Below are positions 17,918 to 24,736 of a DNA stretch of 41,141 nucleotides, in pieces. Numbering within the stretch: the first letter of the stretch is position 1; every line of letters begins with the position of its first letter. The stretch lies in the NCBI RefSeq assembly GCF_029946515.1, contig NZ_JARZHH010000088.1:1-41141 (forward strand). Direction: 5' to 3'. The notes below the pieces were generated by a model. The model was not told the origin of the DNA, searched no databases, and worked only from the letters and a program-made list of their open reading frames with translations. This DNA is from Polyangium sp. 6x1 (GTDB taxonomy: Bacteria > Myxococcota_A > Polyangia > Polyangiales > Polyangiaceae). The position numbers and the translations under genes are program-made.

Positions 17918-18067
17918 ATGAACGAGCAAAAAGAGCTGGATGCTGTGGATGTCGAGATCGAGAGCCTGAACATGCAGGACCTGGCCGTGGAGGCGCTGGA
18001 GCACCGTGTAGAGATGGCGGCGCTGGCGCAGACGGCGGATGCTGCGGGCTGCATCATCGACTGGTGA
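17918..18067 (+). CDS. RiPP precursor peptide 3 (49 aa, core ending GCIIDW)
   Basis: The third 49-residue precursor, starting at ATG 17918 behind the same AGGA ribosome site. Its leader equals that of copy 2. The two silent changes in the leader coding sequence (GAGCTC/GAGCTG and GTG/GTA) contrast with replacement changes in the core, which here reads DAAGCIIDW. The pattern C-I-I-Asp/Asn-aromatic is kept in all three copies. The gene ends 103 bases before the M50 protease start on the same strand, so all of 15631-19376 may be one transcript. Confidence 0.83.
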   Translation: MNEQKELDAVDVEIESLNMQDLAVEALEHRVEMAALAQTADAAGCIIDW

Positions 18068-18170
18068 TGCAGTGAAGACCCCGGCTCTCCGTGCTGGCCT
18101 CTCGGTGGGATCTACAAACCCGATCTCCCCGAGCGGCCGGCACGGAGGCCGGCTTTCTACCCGAGGCGCC

Positions 18171-19376
18171 ATGGAGCGAGACGAGCAGCAGAGCGAGCGG
18201 CACCTCGTGGTGGACGTCTCGGAGCGACAGCCGGTTTTCCTGCTCATCGGCCGGAACGACGCCCATATCCGGCTCTCGCCCAGCGCCTATCATTTGCTGC
18301 GGATGGTCGAGAAGGGCGTTTCCTTCGAGCGCATCGCGGCGCACCTCGGCCGGCAGGGGGACAATGCCATCACGGCGGCCGACGTCGAGGCGGGTTACCG
18401 GCGCGTGATCGGGCGCATCGAGGCCATCGAGGCGCGCGGGGACGGGCTGAGCGGCGCATTCTGGTTCCGGCGGCGGCTGCTGCCCGCGCCGGTCGTCGCC
18501 CGCATTGCCACCCGCTGCGCGGCGGCCTTCCACCCCGCGGCCGTGGTCGTCTTCGGGGCCCTCATCGCCGCCGGCTCCGTGCTCGCGTACGAGCACGGGC
18601 AGGCCGCGCACGGCGGCGGTTTCTGGACCGGCTTTGCGCTGTTCCTGATCTCCCTGGTGGCCCACGAGATAGGCCACGCGAGCGCCTGCGCGCGCCACGG
18701 GGCGAGGCCCAGCGAGATCGGGTTTCTTTTCTACCTCATCTATCCCGCATTCTACAGCAACGTCAGCGCTGCCTGGACGCTCGGGCGGAGGCAGCGCGTG
18801 ATCGTCGATCTGGGCGGGGTCTACTTCCAGGCCATCGTGGGCGCGGTTTACGCCTTCGCGCTCGCCCTCACCGGCTGGGCGCCGCTCCGCATCGCGCTCT
18901 TGCTCATTGCGGGGAGCGTCGTGCTGACGCTCAACCCCATCCTGAAGTTCGACGGCTACTGGGTCGTGGCCGACGCGCTCGGGGTGACGAACCTCGGGCA
19001 GCAGCCGCGGCGCATCGTCCGCCACGCGATCCGTTGCCTTTGCGGCCGTGCGTCGCCGCCTCTCCCCTGGCCACCGGTGGTGCTCGTGGTGCTCGCCCTC
19101 TACACGGCCGTGGCGCTCGGCTTCTGGGTCTGGTTCCTGGTCGAGCTCGGACCGCGGATCGTGCACCACGCGCTCGCGCTTGCGGAGACGATCATGGCAA
19201 CGGTCCGGCAACTGCGCGAGGCGCCTCTCCGGTTCGACCCGCACGCGCTCCTTCCGGCGCTGGCCTCACTTTATGCGTTGCTCTTCCCCCTGCTCCTGTC
19301 TTGGCGGTTGCTCCGCGCGGCGTATGTCCGCATCGGCCGTTGGGCCGTCGGCAAAAAAAATGATCGCCCCGCCTAG
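18171..19376 (+). CDS. M50-family membrane metallopeptidase (peptide-processing candidate)
   Basis: A 401-residue zinc protease of the site-2-protease clan. The ATG at 18171 has GAGG four bases before it; the frame runs back to 18039 without a start context. Residues 1-100 are soluble and include HIRLSPSAYHLLRMVEKG and SFERIAAHLG, a pattern reminiscent of PqqD-like peptide-binding domains. The membrane part has about six hydrophobic segments. The zinc site is His165-Glu166-x-x-His169 (AHEIGHAS), with the third ligand Asp261 in LNPILKFDGYW, the M50 signature. Several RiPP loci, for example yydFGH, pair an M50 protease with a radical SAM enzyme and a small precursor. By analogy this enzyme would cut the modified peptide within or at the membrane. 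No ABC exporter lies nearby. Confidence 0.9.
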   Translation: MERDEQQSERHLVVDVSERQPVFLLIGRNDAHIRLSPSAYHLLRMVEKGVSFERIAAHLGRQGDNAITAADVEAGYRRVIGRIEAIEARGDGLSGAFWFRRRLLPAPVVARIATRCAAAFHPAAVVVFGALIAAGSVLAYEHGQAAHGGGFWTGFALFLISLVAHEIGHASACARHGARPSEIGFLFYLIYPAFYSNVSAAWTLGRRQRVIVDLGGVYFQAIVGAVYAFALALTGWAPLRIALLLIAGSVVLTLNPILKFDGYWVVADALGVTNLGQQPRRIVRHAIRCLCGRASPPLPWPPVVLVVLALYTAVALGFWVWFLVELGPRIVHHALALAETIMATVRQLREAPLRFDPHALLPALASLYALLFPLLLSWRLLRAAYVRIGRWAVGKKNDRPA

Positions 19377-19387
19377 GGAAGGCGCCC

Positions 19388-19404
19388 CTCTCCCTGTCGG
19401 AGAG
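19388..19404 (+). terminator. Weak hairpin after the M50 gene
   Basis: CTCTCC (19388-19393), loop CTGTC, GGAGAG (19399-19404): a 6-bp perfect stem 12 bases after the M50 stop. The following bases ATTGAG are not a T-run, so it is only a candidate end of the cassette transcript. Confidence 0.3.
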
Positions 19405-19539
19405 ATTGAGACCTCGCGGCGCTCAGGACGAACAAACCAGGATTTCTGCCTCCTCGGCATGCTTCCCATGCGGCGGCCAACGATATCCTTGTACACAATG
19501 CGGAGACCCGCTTCCTGCCCTGGGGGTCTTCGGCGGCAC

Positions 19540-19789
19540 CGGCGGGAGCGGCGGCACCGGCGGGTCGAGCACGAGCTCGAGCGGTCATGCGCCCGATCAG
19601 GCCGACGGCTGCAATTGCCGGGCGGCGGGCGCTGACGAGGATTCCGAGCGCGGGCCGATGGGCCTTTTGGTTGGGCTGATGCTCGCGGCGGGTGTCTCGC
19701 GGCGGCGCGGTCGCGGCGTGATCCTCCCCCGGATCGTGCGGCTGCGGCGTGAGGTCGAGCGGCTGCAGATGGAGCGAGAGATCTCTTAA
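19540..19789 (+). pseudogene. Orphan MYXO-CTERM tail (copy B of the RCC1 gene end)
   Basis: Bases 19540-19718 repeat 14769-14947 with three mismatches and in frame encode GGSGG linkers, DGCNCRAAGADED, the hydrophobic helix GLLVGLMLAAG and SRRRGRG. Upstream there is no propeller, no Cys-rich region and no signal peptide. The open frame reaches back to 19406 with unrelated sequence, and forward to a stop at 19787-19789 through a basic LPRIVRLRREVERLQMERE stretch. A sorting tail without a passenger or signal sequence cannot act, so this is a duplication fragment. Between the M50 stop and 19540 nothing else is recognisable. Confidence 0.8.
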
Positions 19790-19853
19790 CGTCGGATCCG
19801 CAGTTTGGCCTTGACGCGAGGGACGGGTGCATCCCCAATCCCTCGCGATTTCG

Positions 19854-19955
19854 ATGAAGAAGCACCTTCACAGGCCGGGCACGAAGCTCATCAGCCATTC
19901 CACGAGTATTCTCGCCGCGGACTTTTCCCGAGACGGGGTCGTGGCTCCCCGGTGA
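19854..19955 (+). pseudogene. Probable out-of-frame N-terminus of the propeller gene at 20008
   Basis: The ATG at 19854 opens a frame reading MKKHLHRPGTKL, then STSILAADFSRDGVV, and stops at a TGA (19953-19955). The segment AADFSRDG is typical of the opening of a WD40-type blade. Near 19945 the sense passes to the next frame, reading GESPKPLLRDIHCFEPECS directly into the propeller gene. That frame has no ATG or GTG start after its own upstream stop at 19855-19857. A one-base frameshift is inferred; a sequencing error would look the same. Confidence 0.5.
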
Positions 19956-20007
19956 GTCCCCGAAGCCGCTCCTCCGCGACATTCATTGCTTCGAGCCCGA
20001 ATGCAGC

Positions 20008-20985
20008 TTGTCGCTCGCCCGTGATGGCCAGGAGCTGTGGTGCTTTTTCGAGTGGGATCTCGTGGGCTTCGACACGCGGACGGGCACGGAGATCGCGCGG
20101 TTTCACGGCGACAGGGACGTGGCCCTCGGGGAGGGCCTCATGCTCTCTCCCGAGCGATGCGCCGTGGTCGTGCAATCCATGCTCAACCGTGATGACGATC
20201 CGATCCGGCCGCGCATCTACAAGTGGAACCTCGATTCCGACACGCATGTATGGGGCACGGAGATCTTGGGACATCCCTATGGCAACCAACCGCTGCTGAC
20301 GATGGCCCGGAGCCAGCGCTGGATTGCGAGCGTCGGCAAAGGTGGCGTGATGTTTCATTCGCTTCGCAGCGGGCGAGCGCTCGGGATGCTGCCATTCGAG
20401 GCGCCAGGGGCGACCCTCTCTTGCCTGCGTGTGTCACCGGACGATGGCCTCCTCGCGGTAGGGGCTTCGAATGGTGACCTGGTCGTCCACGACCTCGGCG
20501 ATTCCTTGATCGAACCGAGCATGGCGACGCCGCACATCGCCACGCGCTCTCGCCAAGGGAAACCGCTCACCTTGCGATTGCAGAAACGACCGGGGCTCTG
20601 GTTACGGGTGCACGAGGACGGCTCTCTCGAGCGGGCCGAAGGTGACGCCCGCGCCGATTCGATCATCACGACGCTGGCCGTCCGGGCGGACCATGAGAAA
20701 AATGTGTCCGTGTCTCTCCCCCGCCTTCGATGGGACCTTCGCGGGCGCCTCTGGCAGCACGATCTCACGAAGCCGTCGCCCTACTGTAAATCGCATCCCG
20801 TGCAGGTCTTCCTCGGGGCCGATCTGGTCGTCGAGGGGTACCTCGGCGTCGACCCGGGAGTGGGGCAAACCATTCTCGGCGTCGACAGCGACCGCGACGG
20901 CCTCGGAGAGCGGGTCGCCGGGACGCTCAGCCCCCGGACGATCCTCGCCGGCATCAACGACCTCTTGGCATTGCTACCGGACTGA
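20008..20985 (+). CDS. WD40-like beta-propeller protein, N-terminus displaced
   Basis: A 325-residue product if it starts at the TTG at 20008, but that codon has no ribosome site and lies inside a blade; the original start is probably ATG 19854 in another frame. The sequence shows repeated four-strand blade patterns, including LSLARDGQELWCFFEWDL, SQRWIASVGKGGVMFHS and LRVSPDDGLLAVGASNGDLV, which is WD40/YVTN-like. No signal peptide or catalytic residues are seen. Its ligand is unknown. It lies between the RiPP cassette and the beta-lactamase-like gene, with no sign of an operon with either. Confidence 0.6.
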   Translation: MSLARDGQELWCFFEWDLVGFDTRTGTEIARFHGDRDVALGEGLMLSPERCAVVVQSMLNRDDDPIRPRIYKWNLDSDTHVWGTEILGHPYGNQPLLTMARSQRWIASVGKGGVMFHSLRSGRALGMLPFEAPGATLSCLRVSPDDGLLAVGASNGDLVVHDLGDSLIEPSMATPHIATRSRQGKPLTLRLQKRPGLWLRVHEDGSLERAEGDARADSIITTLAVRADHEKNVSVSLPRLRWDLRGRLWQHDLTKPSPYCKSHPVQVFLGADLVVEGYLGVDPGVGQTILGVDSDRDGLGERVAGTLSPRTILAGINDLLALLPD

Positions 20986-21164
20986 CATGCAATCGCGCGA
21001 GGCCGTTCCATCGGGCCGAGCGACGTCGCGCAAGACCTGCGCGCTTCGGCGCAAACTCCGCGCCCGAGCCGTCACGTTCGTCTGTCGGTATCGCCGAAGC
21101 TCATGACGAGGGGCTGCATTCCGGTTCGTCTCGAATTGGCGCGCGTGTTGCTGGAGGAGCAGCC

Positions 21165-22424
21165 ATGGTGCAGGTAGGAGCAAGTGCTGGCGGGGCGTTT
21201 GCGCGTGCGCGTGGAGAGGTCGCGAAGGGTTTCGAGCAAGTGCGCGTTGAATTCGAGCGCAACTTCGCGGAGCGTGGTGAGATCGGCGCGGCTGTGTCGG
21301 CATACTGGCGCGGCAAGAAGGTGGTCGATCTGTGGGGCGGCCGCCGCACGTGGGACGGCGATGCACCGTGGGAGGAGGACACAATGGTCGTCGTGTACTC
21401 CACCACGAAGGGCATCTCCGCGATGACCCTCGCGGTCGCGAACGCGCGCGGGCTCGTCGATTATGACGCGCCGATCGCCCGCTATTGGCCCGAGTTCGCG
21501 CAGCACGGCAAGGAAGGGATCACGGTCCGGCAGCTCCTCGGCCATGAGGCTGGGCTCGTGCGGCTGGACGAGGAAATGTCGATCCACCGGCTGCACGACC
21601 TCGATGGGATGGCGCGCGTGCTCGCCCGGCAAAAGCCGGCATGGGCACCCGGCACGCGGCACGGTTATCACGCGATGACGCTCGGGCTCTACATGCAGGA
21701 GCTCATTCGGCGCGTCGACCCCGCGCACCGGACGCTGGGCCGCTTCTTCCGTGAAGAGGTCGCCGCGCCGCTCGGCCTCGATCTCTTCATCGGGCTTTCG
21801 CCCGAAATCCCGACGCGACGGCTCGCAACCACCATGCCTCTCTCCCTGGGCCGCGCGCTTCGCGCCCTGCCGACCGTGCCGCGCCCGCTGCTCGTTCGGA
21901 TGCTCTGGCCGTGGTCCCTGATGCACAAGTCGATGGTCTTCAACGATGTCGACTGGAACGACCGACGCTGCCTCGAGGTGGAGGCGCCCGCAGGCAACGG
22001 TGTCGGGACCGCACGCGCGATCGCGCGGCTCTACTCGGTATTCGCCGAGGGGGGAGCCGAGCTCGGCGTCGGCCGAGAGACCATGGCGAACATCACGGCG
22101 GAGCCGACCTTGCACCGCGCGAAAGACGTGGTGCTGGGCGTGCCGAGCTCCTATTCGCTCGGCTTCCTCCGGCCGGGACCGGACGCAATCTTCGGCTCGA
22201 GCCCGCGCGCGTTCGGCGCACCGGGCGCAGGCGGCTCGTTCGGATTCGCGGATCCGGACGCACGGCTCGGCTACGCCTACGTGATGAACAAGACGGACTT
22301 CTACCTGTTCGACGATCCGCGGGAAAAGGCGCTCCGCGACGCCATGTATCGCGCGATTGCGACGCTCGACGGAGGCAATTCACGTCGCGCCGAGTACGCC
22401 CCCTTCTCCCCAAGCGGTACTTGA
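21165..22424 (+). CDS. Serine beta-lactamase-family (class C/EstB-like) hydrolase
   Basis: A 419-residue protein of the beta-lactamase/penicillin-binding fold. The ATG at 21165 follows GGAGGAG at five bases, a strong ribosome site. The nucleophile motif SxxK is STTK (YSTTKGISAMTL, near residue 79), and LLGHEAGL and GYHAMTLG follow as in the esterase branch, where a Tyr from the latter replaces the YxN of true beta-lactamases. The C-terminal GAPGAGGSFGFADP is in the place of the KTG/HTG motif, again as in esterases. No signal peptide is present, suggesting a cytoplasmic esterase or carboxylesterase rather than an antibiotic-resistance enzyme. The substrate is unknown. Confidence 0.9.
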   Translation: MVQVGASAGGAFARARGEVAKGFEQVRVEFERNFAERGEIGAAVSAYWRGKKVVDLWGGRRTWDGDAPWEEDTMVVVYSTTKGISAMTLAVANARGLVDYDAPIARYWPEFAQHGKEGITVRQLLGHEAGLVRLDEEMSIHRLHDLDGMARVLARQKPAWAPGTRHGYHAMTLGLYMQELIRRVDPAHRTLGRFFREEVAAPLGLDLFIGLSPEIPTRRLATTMPLSLGRALRALPTVPRPLLVRMLWPWSLMHKSMVFNDVDWNDRRCLEVEAPAGNGVGTARAIARLYSVFAEGGAELGVGRETMANITAEPTLHRAKDVVLGVPSSYSLGFLRPGPDAIFGSSPRAFGAPGAGGSFGFADPDARLGYAYVMNKTDFYLFDDPREKALRDAMYRAIATLDGGNSRRAEYAPFSPSGT

Positions 22425-22435
22425 ATACATTTCGC

Positions 22436-22490
22436 TTGCCGCTCCCGCTTCCGCTCCCGCTCCCGCTCCCGCCCCCGCTCCCGCTTCCGC
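22436..22490 (+). repeat. Hexanucleotide microsatellite downstream of the esterase
   Basis: A 55-base run of CCCGCT/TCCGCT hexamers like that at 12149-12296, starting 12 bases after the esterase stop. It lies in the convergent gap before the gene at 22605. Confidence 0.85.
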
Positions 22491-22604
22491 GTGCGTTCAG
22501 GTCGTCGGCGCCTTCTGGCCTGGCGTGGCCAAGCGAGAACGGCAAAGCGGAGGCGGGAGTCGGGGCGAAACCAGAAACGGGCGCGATGACAGACGCGGAA
22601 GCGG

Positions 22605-23393
22605 CTAGACCGTCGGCGGCTCGGCTGCCGGCTCCGCAGCCTTCTTCGTCCGTCGCGTCGCGCGCCCCGCGGCGACGGCCTTTGCATGGGCAATTGCGTC
22701 CTTCAGCGGCGCGAGCAATGCCCGATTCTCCACCTCGCGCTCCACGTCACCCGGGACAGCGCGGCTCTCCACATAGTTCCTCAATCGGTGGACGAGGTGC
22801 ACCCACTCGGCTTCCGCGCTCCGGCCCTTGTATACGTGCTCGCCCTGCGTCCCACGGGCCGCGACGCGCTCGGCATATGCCTCGTCGCTCGCGTCGAGCG
22901 CAGCTTGCAGCGAATCGATCCATTCTGGCGGCAGCTTGATGCCGACGAGCGTGGGCGCGTGCTCGGGGGCGCGCAGAACGGTCAGCGTCTCGCGCATTCT
23001 CGCGTTTTCGTCCGGGATGCGGTCGTCGAGGAAGCCGAGCCCCTCGGGGAAAGCGGCGGCGGAGAGCACGCGGGCGGCGGAGGCGAAGGCGCTGTGGCGG
23101 CGACGCCCCGCAATATCGAGGAACGATTCGATGTGCCGCCCCCAGGTATCGACCTCCTCGTCGACGATTTCGGCCTTGTCCGCGTGCGCGGCGCGGGCGG
23201 CATGGGCGGCGTTTTTTCCGGACACGTGGGCATCGAGCCGGAGGGCGATGGCATCGAGCTGGGGAATGAAGACATCGAGGGCCGGCTCGGCGGGGCCGAG
23301 CTGCGCGCGCTCGAGGAGCTTCTGATGAAGCTTGCGGCTGATGGTGGCCTTTTCGACGCGGGAGAGCTTGGCGGGAGAAGGATGATTGGCCAT
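22605..23393 (-). CDS. Helical protein of unknown function
   Basis: A 262-residue protein from ATG 23393, chosen because AGCGAGGTG lies just upstream; the frame runs on to 23531 into non-coding-looking sequence. It is predicted to be almost all helical: an N-terminal helix (LSRVEKATISRKLHQKLLER), a middle with WGRHIESFLDIAG, and a C-terminal Lys/Ala-rich tail (ATRRTKKAAEPAAEPP). No transmembrane segments, signal peptide or enzyme motifs are seen. I do not recognise the family. A structural or nucleic-acid-associated role would fit the basic tail but is only a guess. Confidence 0.7.
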   Translation of the reverse strand: MANHPSPAKLSRVEKATISRKLHQKLLERAQLGPAEPALDVFIPQLDAIALRLDAHVSGKNAAHAARAAHADKAEIVDEEVDTWGRHIESFLDIAGRRRHSAFASAARVLSAAAFPEGLGFLDDRIPDENARMRETLTVLRAPEHAPTLVGIKLPPEWIDSLQAALDASDEAYAERVAARGTQGEHVYKGRSAEAEWVHLVHRLRNYVESRAVPGDVEREVENRALLAPLKDAIAHAKAVAAGRATRRTKKAAEPAAEPPTV

Positions 23394-23499
23394 GGGAAAC
23401 ACCTCGCTGGTTTCGAGCGCGACGGGATGTCGCGCGGCGGGTTCGGGAGCTTCCATGGCAAGGGGCGTGCCTATCCGGAATCCACGGACATGCGGGTCA

Positions 23500-23567
23500 G
23501 TGCTCCGAAACGGAGCGGCGAGGTGCTCCAAAACGGAGCGCTGGGTGCTCCAAAACGGAGCGGCGAG
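23500..23567 (+). repeat. 22-23-bp tandem repeat, three copies
   Basis: Units of the form GTGCTCCAAAACGGAGCG plus five bases start at 23500, 23523 and 23545. Within each unit GCTCC and GGAGC form a small inverted repeat, so each copy can make a short hairpin. It lies just upstream of the gene at 23393 (minus strand). Confidence 0.85.
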
Positions 23568-23750
23568 GCCCCAAAGCCAGGTCCGGGCCGTCGGAGTGCG
23601 TCATGGGGAGGCCCCAAAGCCAGGTCCCGGCCGTCGGAGTGCGTCATGGGGAGGCCCCAAAGCCAGGTCCCGGCCGTCGGAGTGCGTCATGGGGAGGCCC
23701 CATAGCCAGGTCCCGCCGGTCGGAGGGCGTCATGGGGGGGCCCCAAAGCG
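23568..23750 (+). repeat. 43-bp tandem repeat, four copies plus a partial
   Basis: Copies start at 23568, 23611, 23654 and 23697, and a partial fifth begins at 23740. The unit begins GCCCCAAAGCCAGGTC and ends GTCATGGGGAG. The last full copy has a few substitutions. No spacers separate the copies. The rest of the gap, 23751-23866, shows nothing identifiable. Confidence 0.9.
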
Positions 23751-23866
23751 GACCTACCGGTGCGCGACCGGAATCAGGGGGGTTCCCCTCGTCGTCACGA
23801 CGTGGGCGTGGGCGCGCGGATTCGCTCGACGGGTCGCATGCGGCCAGGATGCCTGGCTCGCCTCGC

Positions 23867-24445
23867 TCAAGTCTCCTGACGGAGCGTGAAAAACCCCACA
23901 GCGGGGCCCTTGTTGCGATACGCCACGGTGAGCAAGATCCGATGCGCCCCGTCGTCCGCGCAAAGGTTGATGCTGTACATGGTCCCCAGGCTCGCGAGCT
24001 TCTTGCTCACCTCATCAAGGACCACCTTCTCTTCCTCCACGACATACTCGCGCCATTCGTCGATGAGATGCTTTCCGAGGCCCGAGATCAGCGCGAAACC
24101 AGGGAGCTTCCCCTGCCCTTCGCCCTCGCCGAGGACCTCGACCTTCGGGTTGTCGAACCCACCCACCCTGAAGCGCGCCGTGGGGGCGATCCCGATCGCC
24201 TCGTAAAACGCCGGCGTACCGGGCTCGGGACCCTCGAGCACGCACGGGAAATACCCGATATCAATGTCGCTCGAATGAACGAGATCCGCGAGCAGGTCCG
24301 CGATCTCCTTGGCGAGCCGCGTGTCCTCGTCGTCTGTCCAGGCGCGGGGGGCGAGATACTTGTCGATGGACGCGACCAGCGCGGCATTTTGGTCCTGGAT
24401 GCTGGCGCGGAGCGCATCGTCGATTGAAAGAGTGAGCTTCGACAT
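23867..24445 (-). CDS. Unknown protein (192 aa)
   Basis: A soluble protein of 192 residues starting with ATG at 24445. The N-terminal half is helical (LTLSIDDALRASIQDQNAAL, TRLAKEIADLLADLVH). The middle has a beta-rich part (ARFRVGGFDNPKVEVLGEGE), and the end returns to helix then strands (ILLTVAYRNKGPAVGFFTL). There is no signal peptide, membrane segment or catalytic motif that I recognise. It stands alone between repeat DNA and a divergent lipoprotein gene. Possibilities such as an immunity protein cannot be supported from the sequence. Confidence 0.7.
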   Translation of the reverse strand: MSKLTLSIDDALRASIQDQNAALVASIDKYLAPRAWTDDEDTRLAKEIADLLADLVHSSDIDIGYFPCVLEGPEPGTPAFYEAIGIAPTARFRVGGFDNPKVEVLGEGEGQGKLPGFALISGLGKHLIDEWREYVVEEEKVVLDEVSKKLASLGTMYSINLCADDGAHRILLTVAYRNKGPAVGFFTLRQET

Positions 24446-24736
24446 GGGCGCACGCCCTTACGCCAAGCCCACAGGTCATGCAAGAACATCCGACGCGTGG
24501 TCGGTTTTGATTCCCTTGCACCCGTGGACTGTCGCCACCCGCATTGCGCCGGTGCGTCCCGGAGTGCCCGAACCGCTCCTCGTGCCGCGGTCGAGGAAGC
24601 GAAGCCGGAGAGCTTCACGGTCGCGCTATCGCGAGCAGGCTGGTGCGCGCTGCGGGCACTTCCGTGATCGCGCCCGAGGGGAGGCAACACGAAGGAAGGT
24701 GTGGGATCTCCGTGGGGGATGTAGCATCATCGCAGG

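Larger units (their letters stand above)
17254..18067 (+). repeat. Three tandem 276-bp units: maturase 3' end, spacer, precursor
   Basis: The precursor starts (17366, 17642, 17918) are each 276 bp apart. So are the stop codons of the maturase (17278) and of its relics in the two spacers (17554 and 17830). The relics translate as PTRRVCDM before a stop, against KTNRVCNM in the real enzyme. Units 2 and 3 are almost identical, while unit 1 is more diverged. The unit therefore spans the last codons of the maturase gene, the intergenic part and one precursor gene. No fourth unit follows copy 3. Confidence 0.92.

Noticed and set aside
17557-18075. Two frames starting MARDPGGCRP within the precursor repeats
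   Set aside because: They are alternative-frame readings of the 276-bp unit. The 49-codon frames have ribosome sites, and their variation is mostly silent in the leader.
19406-19789. Intact small MYXO-CTERM protein
   Set aside because: No signal peptide or passenger domain is present and the tail is a copy of the RCC1 gene end; treated as a duplication fragment.
21165-22424. Beta-lactamase resistance gene
   Set aside because: It lacks a signal peptide and the YxN and KTG motifs of true beta-lactamases; the esterase branch fits better.
23568-23750. CRISPR-like array
   Set aside because: The 43-bp units adjoin without spacers and no cas genes are near, so it is a plain tandem repeat.
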